Positions 63,420 through 64,000 of a stretch of 64,000 bases of DNA are shown piece by piece. Under the pieces are notes generated by a model. It did no database searches, was not told the origin of the DNA, and worked only from the letters and a program-made list of their open reading frames with translations. Each line of letters starts with the position of its first letter. The stretch's first letter is position 1. Location of the stretch: NCBI RefSeq assembly GCF_016617615.1, contig NZ_JAACYA010000001.1:310001-374000 (forward strand), read 5' to 3'. This DNA is from Persephonella atlantica. GTDB lineage: Bacteria; Aquificota; Aquificia; Aquificales; Hydrogenothermaceae. Both the position numbers and the translations under genes were made by a program.

Positions 63420-64000
63420 AAAACCATTTAGAGAACATTCTTGTTTCCTTTTTAGATTATTTAAAGGAAGGTCTGATTGTTATTGACAGCAATAAAAATA
63501 TACAGTATATGAACAGTTATGCAAAAAATCTTCTTGGTATAAAAAATCCCGAGGGAAAACTGTTTTCAGAGGTTGTAAAAAATAACTATCTCTACTCTCT
63601 CATCAGTGCAGACATCAAAAAAGAGCTGAAAGAAGAGATTGTTATCAACGACGACATCTTTCTTGCAAGGGTACTGAACATAAACGGTATGAAGGTTATA
63701 CATTTTCAGGATATCACCCCTTTTGAGATTTACAAACAGGCAAAAAAAGATTTTGTATCTAATGTATCCCACGAACTGAAAACGCCTATAACAGTGCTTA
63801 AAGGGGTTATTGAAACATTAGAAAATGAAGAAGAACCAGAAATCATAAAAACATTTTTAAAAAAAGCTAAAAACCGCATCCAGCAGATGGACAGCCTGAT
63901 AAATGACCTTCTCATACTGGCAAAGTTAGAATCAAAAGAGGAAAAAATCCAGAAAAAAGAGGTAAAACTCAGAGGACTGATAAACAGTATATTTGAAGAC
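63416..64000 (+). CDS. phoR: PhoR-like sensor histidine kinase (3' end outside window)
   Basis: First 195 residues are visible. About 10-105 form a PAS-like sensor (E-G-L-I-V-I-D-S-N-K, F-Q-D-I-T-P), followed by a HisKA dimerisation helix with phospho-acceptor His in N-V-S-H-E-L-K-T-P-I. No membrane helix precedes the PAS domain, unlike E. coli PhoR, so the kinase appears cytosolic. ATG 63416 overlaps the phoU stop. The ATPase domain and any response regulator lie beyond the edge. Confidence 0.88.
   Translation, partial: MKNHLENILVSFLDYLKEGLIVIDSNKNIQYMNSYAKNLLGIKNPEGKLFSEVVKNNYLYSLISADIKKELKEEIVINDDIFLARVLNINGMKVIHFQDITPFEIYKQAKKDFVSNVSHELKTPITVLKGVIETLENEEEPEIIKTFLKKAKNRIQQMDSLINDLLILAKLESKEEKIQKKEVKLRGLINSIFED

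Overview
The window looks like a chromosome segment of a thermophilic, AT-rich member of the Aquificota, most likely Hydrogenothermaceae (Persephonella-like). This is an inference from gene content; no rRNA or marker tree is available. Supporting traits are a carB split into a separate C-terminal half, a stand-alone MnmC2 methyltransferase of the type characterised in Aquifex, a menaquinone gene of the futalosine route (mqnA), a moaC-mogA fusion, a RecG with a long N-terminal extension, lipid A synthesis (lpxC, hence Gram-negative), and very dense packing with many TTG starts and overlapping genes. I see no rRNA, tRNA, CRISPR array, insertion sequence or prophage.

Layout. 1-10441 (+): a truncated TPR gene and sfsA, then an ion-homeostasis island: TRIC-like channel, SERCA-like P-type ATPase, Ca/cation exchanger, coaBC, KhtT/KhtU-type K+/H+ antiporter, an EpmA-type ligase and a voltage-sensor K+ channel with RCK domains. 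10444-12031: hemD meets lpxC. 12154-14270 (+): an unrecognised two-gene cassette, a long-helical membrane-hairpin protein plus a tandem degenerate HepT/HEPN-like protein. 14241-15961 (-): an orphan peptide-type ABC ATPase and a DsbC-like protein. 16038-21693 (+): rpiB, glyA, nadK, ispF, a small DUF1858-like gene and recG. 21676-26080: two divergent signalling genes, one RHH-PAS-degenerate GGDEF-EAL and one membrane PAS-GGDEF. 26054-30562 (-): TgpA-like transglutaminase, DUF58, MoxR, panC. 30625-33020 (+): two small unknown genes and a PAS-GGDEF-EAL protein. 33009-40849 (-): a PDH-type E1alpha/E1beta/E2 set, hisC, moeA, carB C-half, a ThiE/TenI protein and a 33-residue membrane peptide. 40909-42841 (+): a Trm112-like protein and a peptide-type binding protein. 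42869-50824 (-): cytochrome c under a perfect FNR-type box, gph-like, ftsB-like, eno, a biotin carboxylase, lysC, pabC-like, a GT39 transferase. 50904-54151 (+): TauE/SafE, mqnA, an FAH-fold protein, mnmC2. 54129-57775 (-): DUF4416, moaC-mogA, hpt, rimI, ribBA. 57922-64000 (+): phosphate uptake: porin, pstSCAB, phoU and the start of a PhoR-like kinase.

How it fits together. Much is housekeeping, but three themes stand out: cation handling (Ca2+ and K+ genes side by side), cyclic-di-GMP signalling (three multi-domain proteins, one apparently converted to a DNA-binding sensor) and inducible phosphate acquisition. Six of seven convergent gene pairs overlap at their 3' ends, so termination there must occur inside the opposing gene. 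The best candidates for something undescribed are the 12.1-14.3 kb cassette and the RHH-PAS-degenerate GGDEF-EAL regulator facing a diguanylate cyclase.
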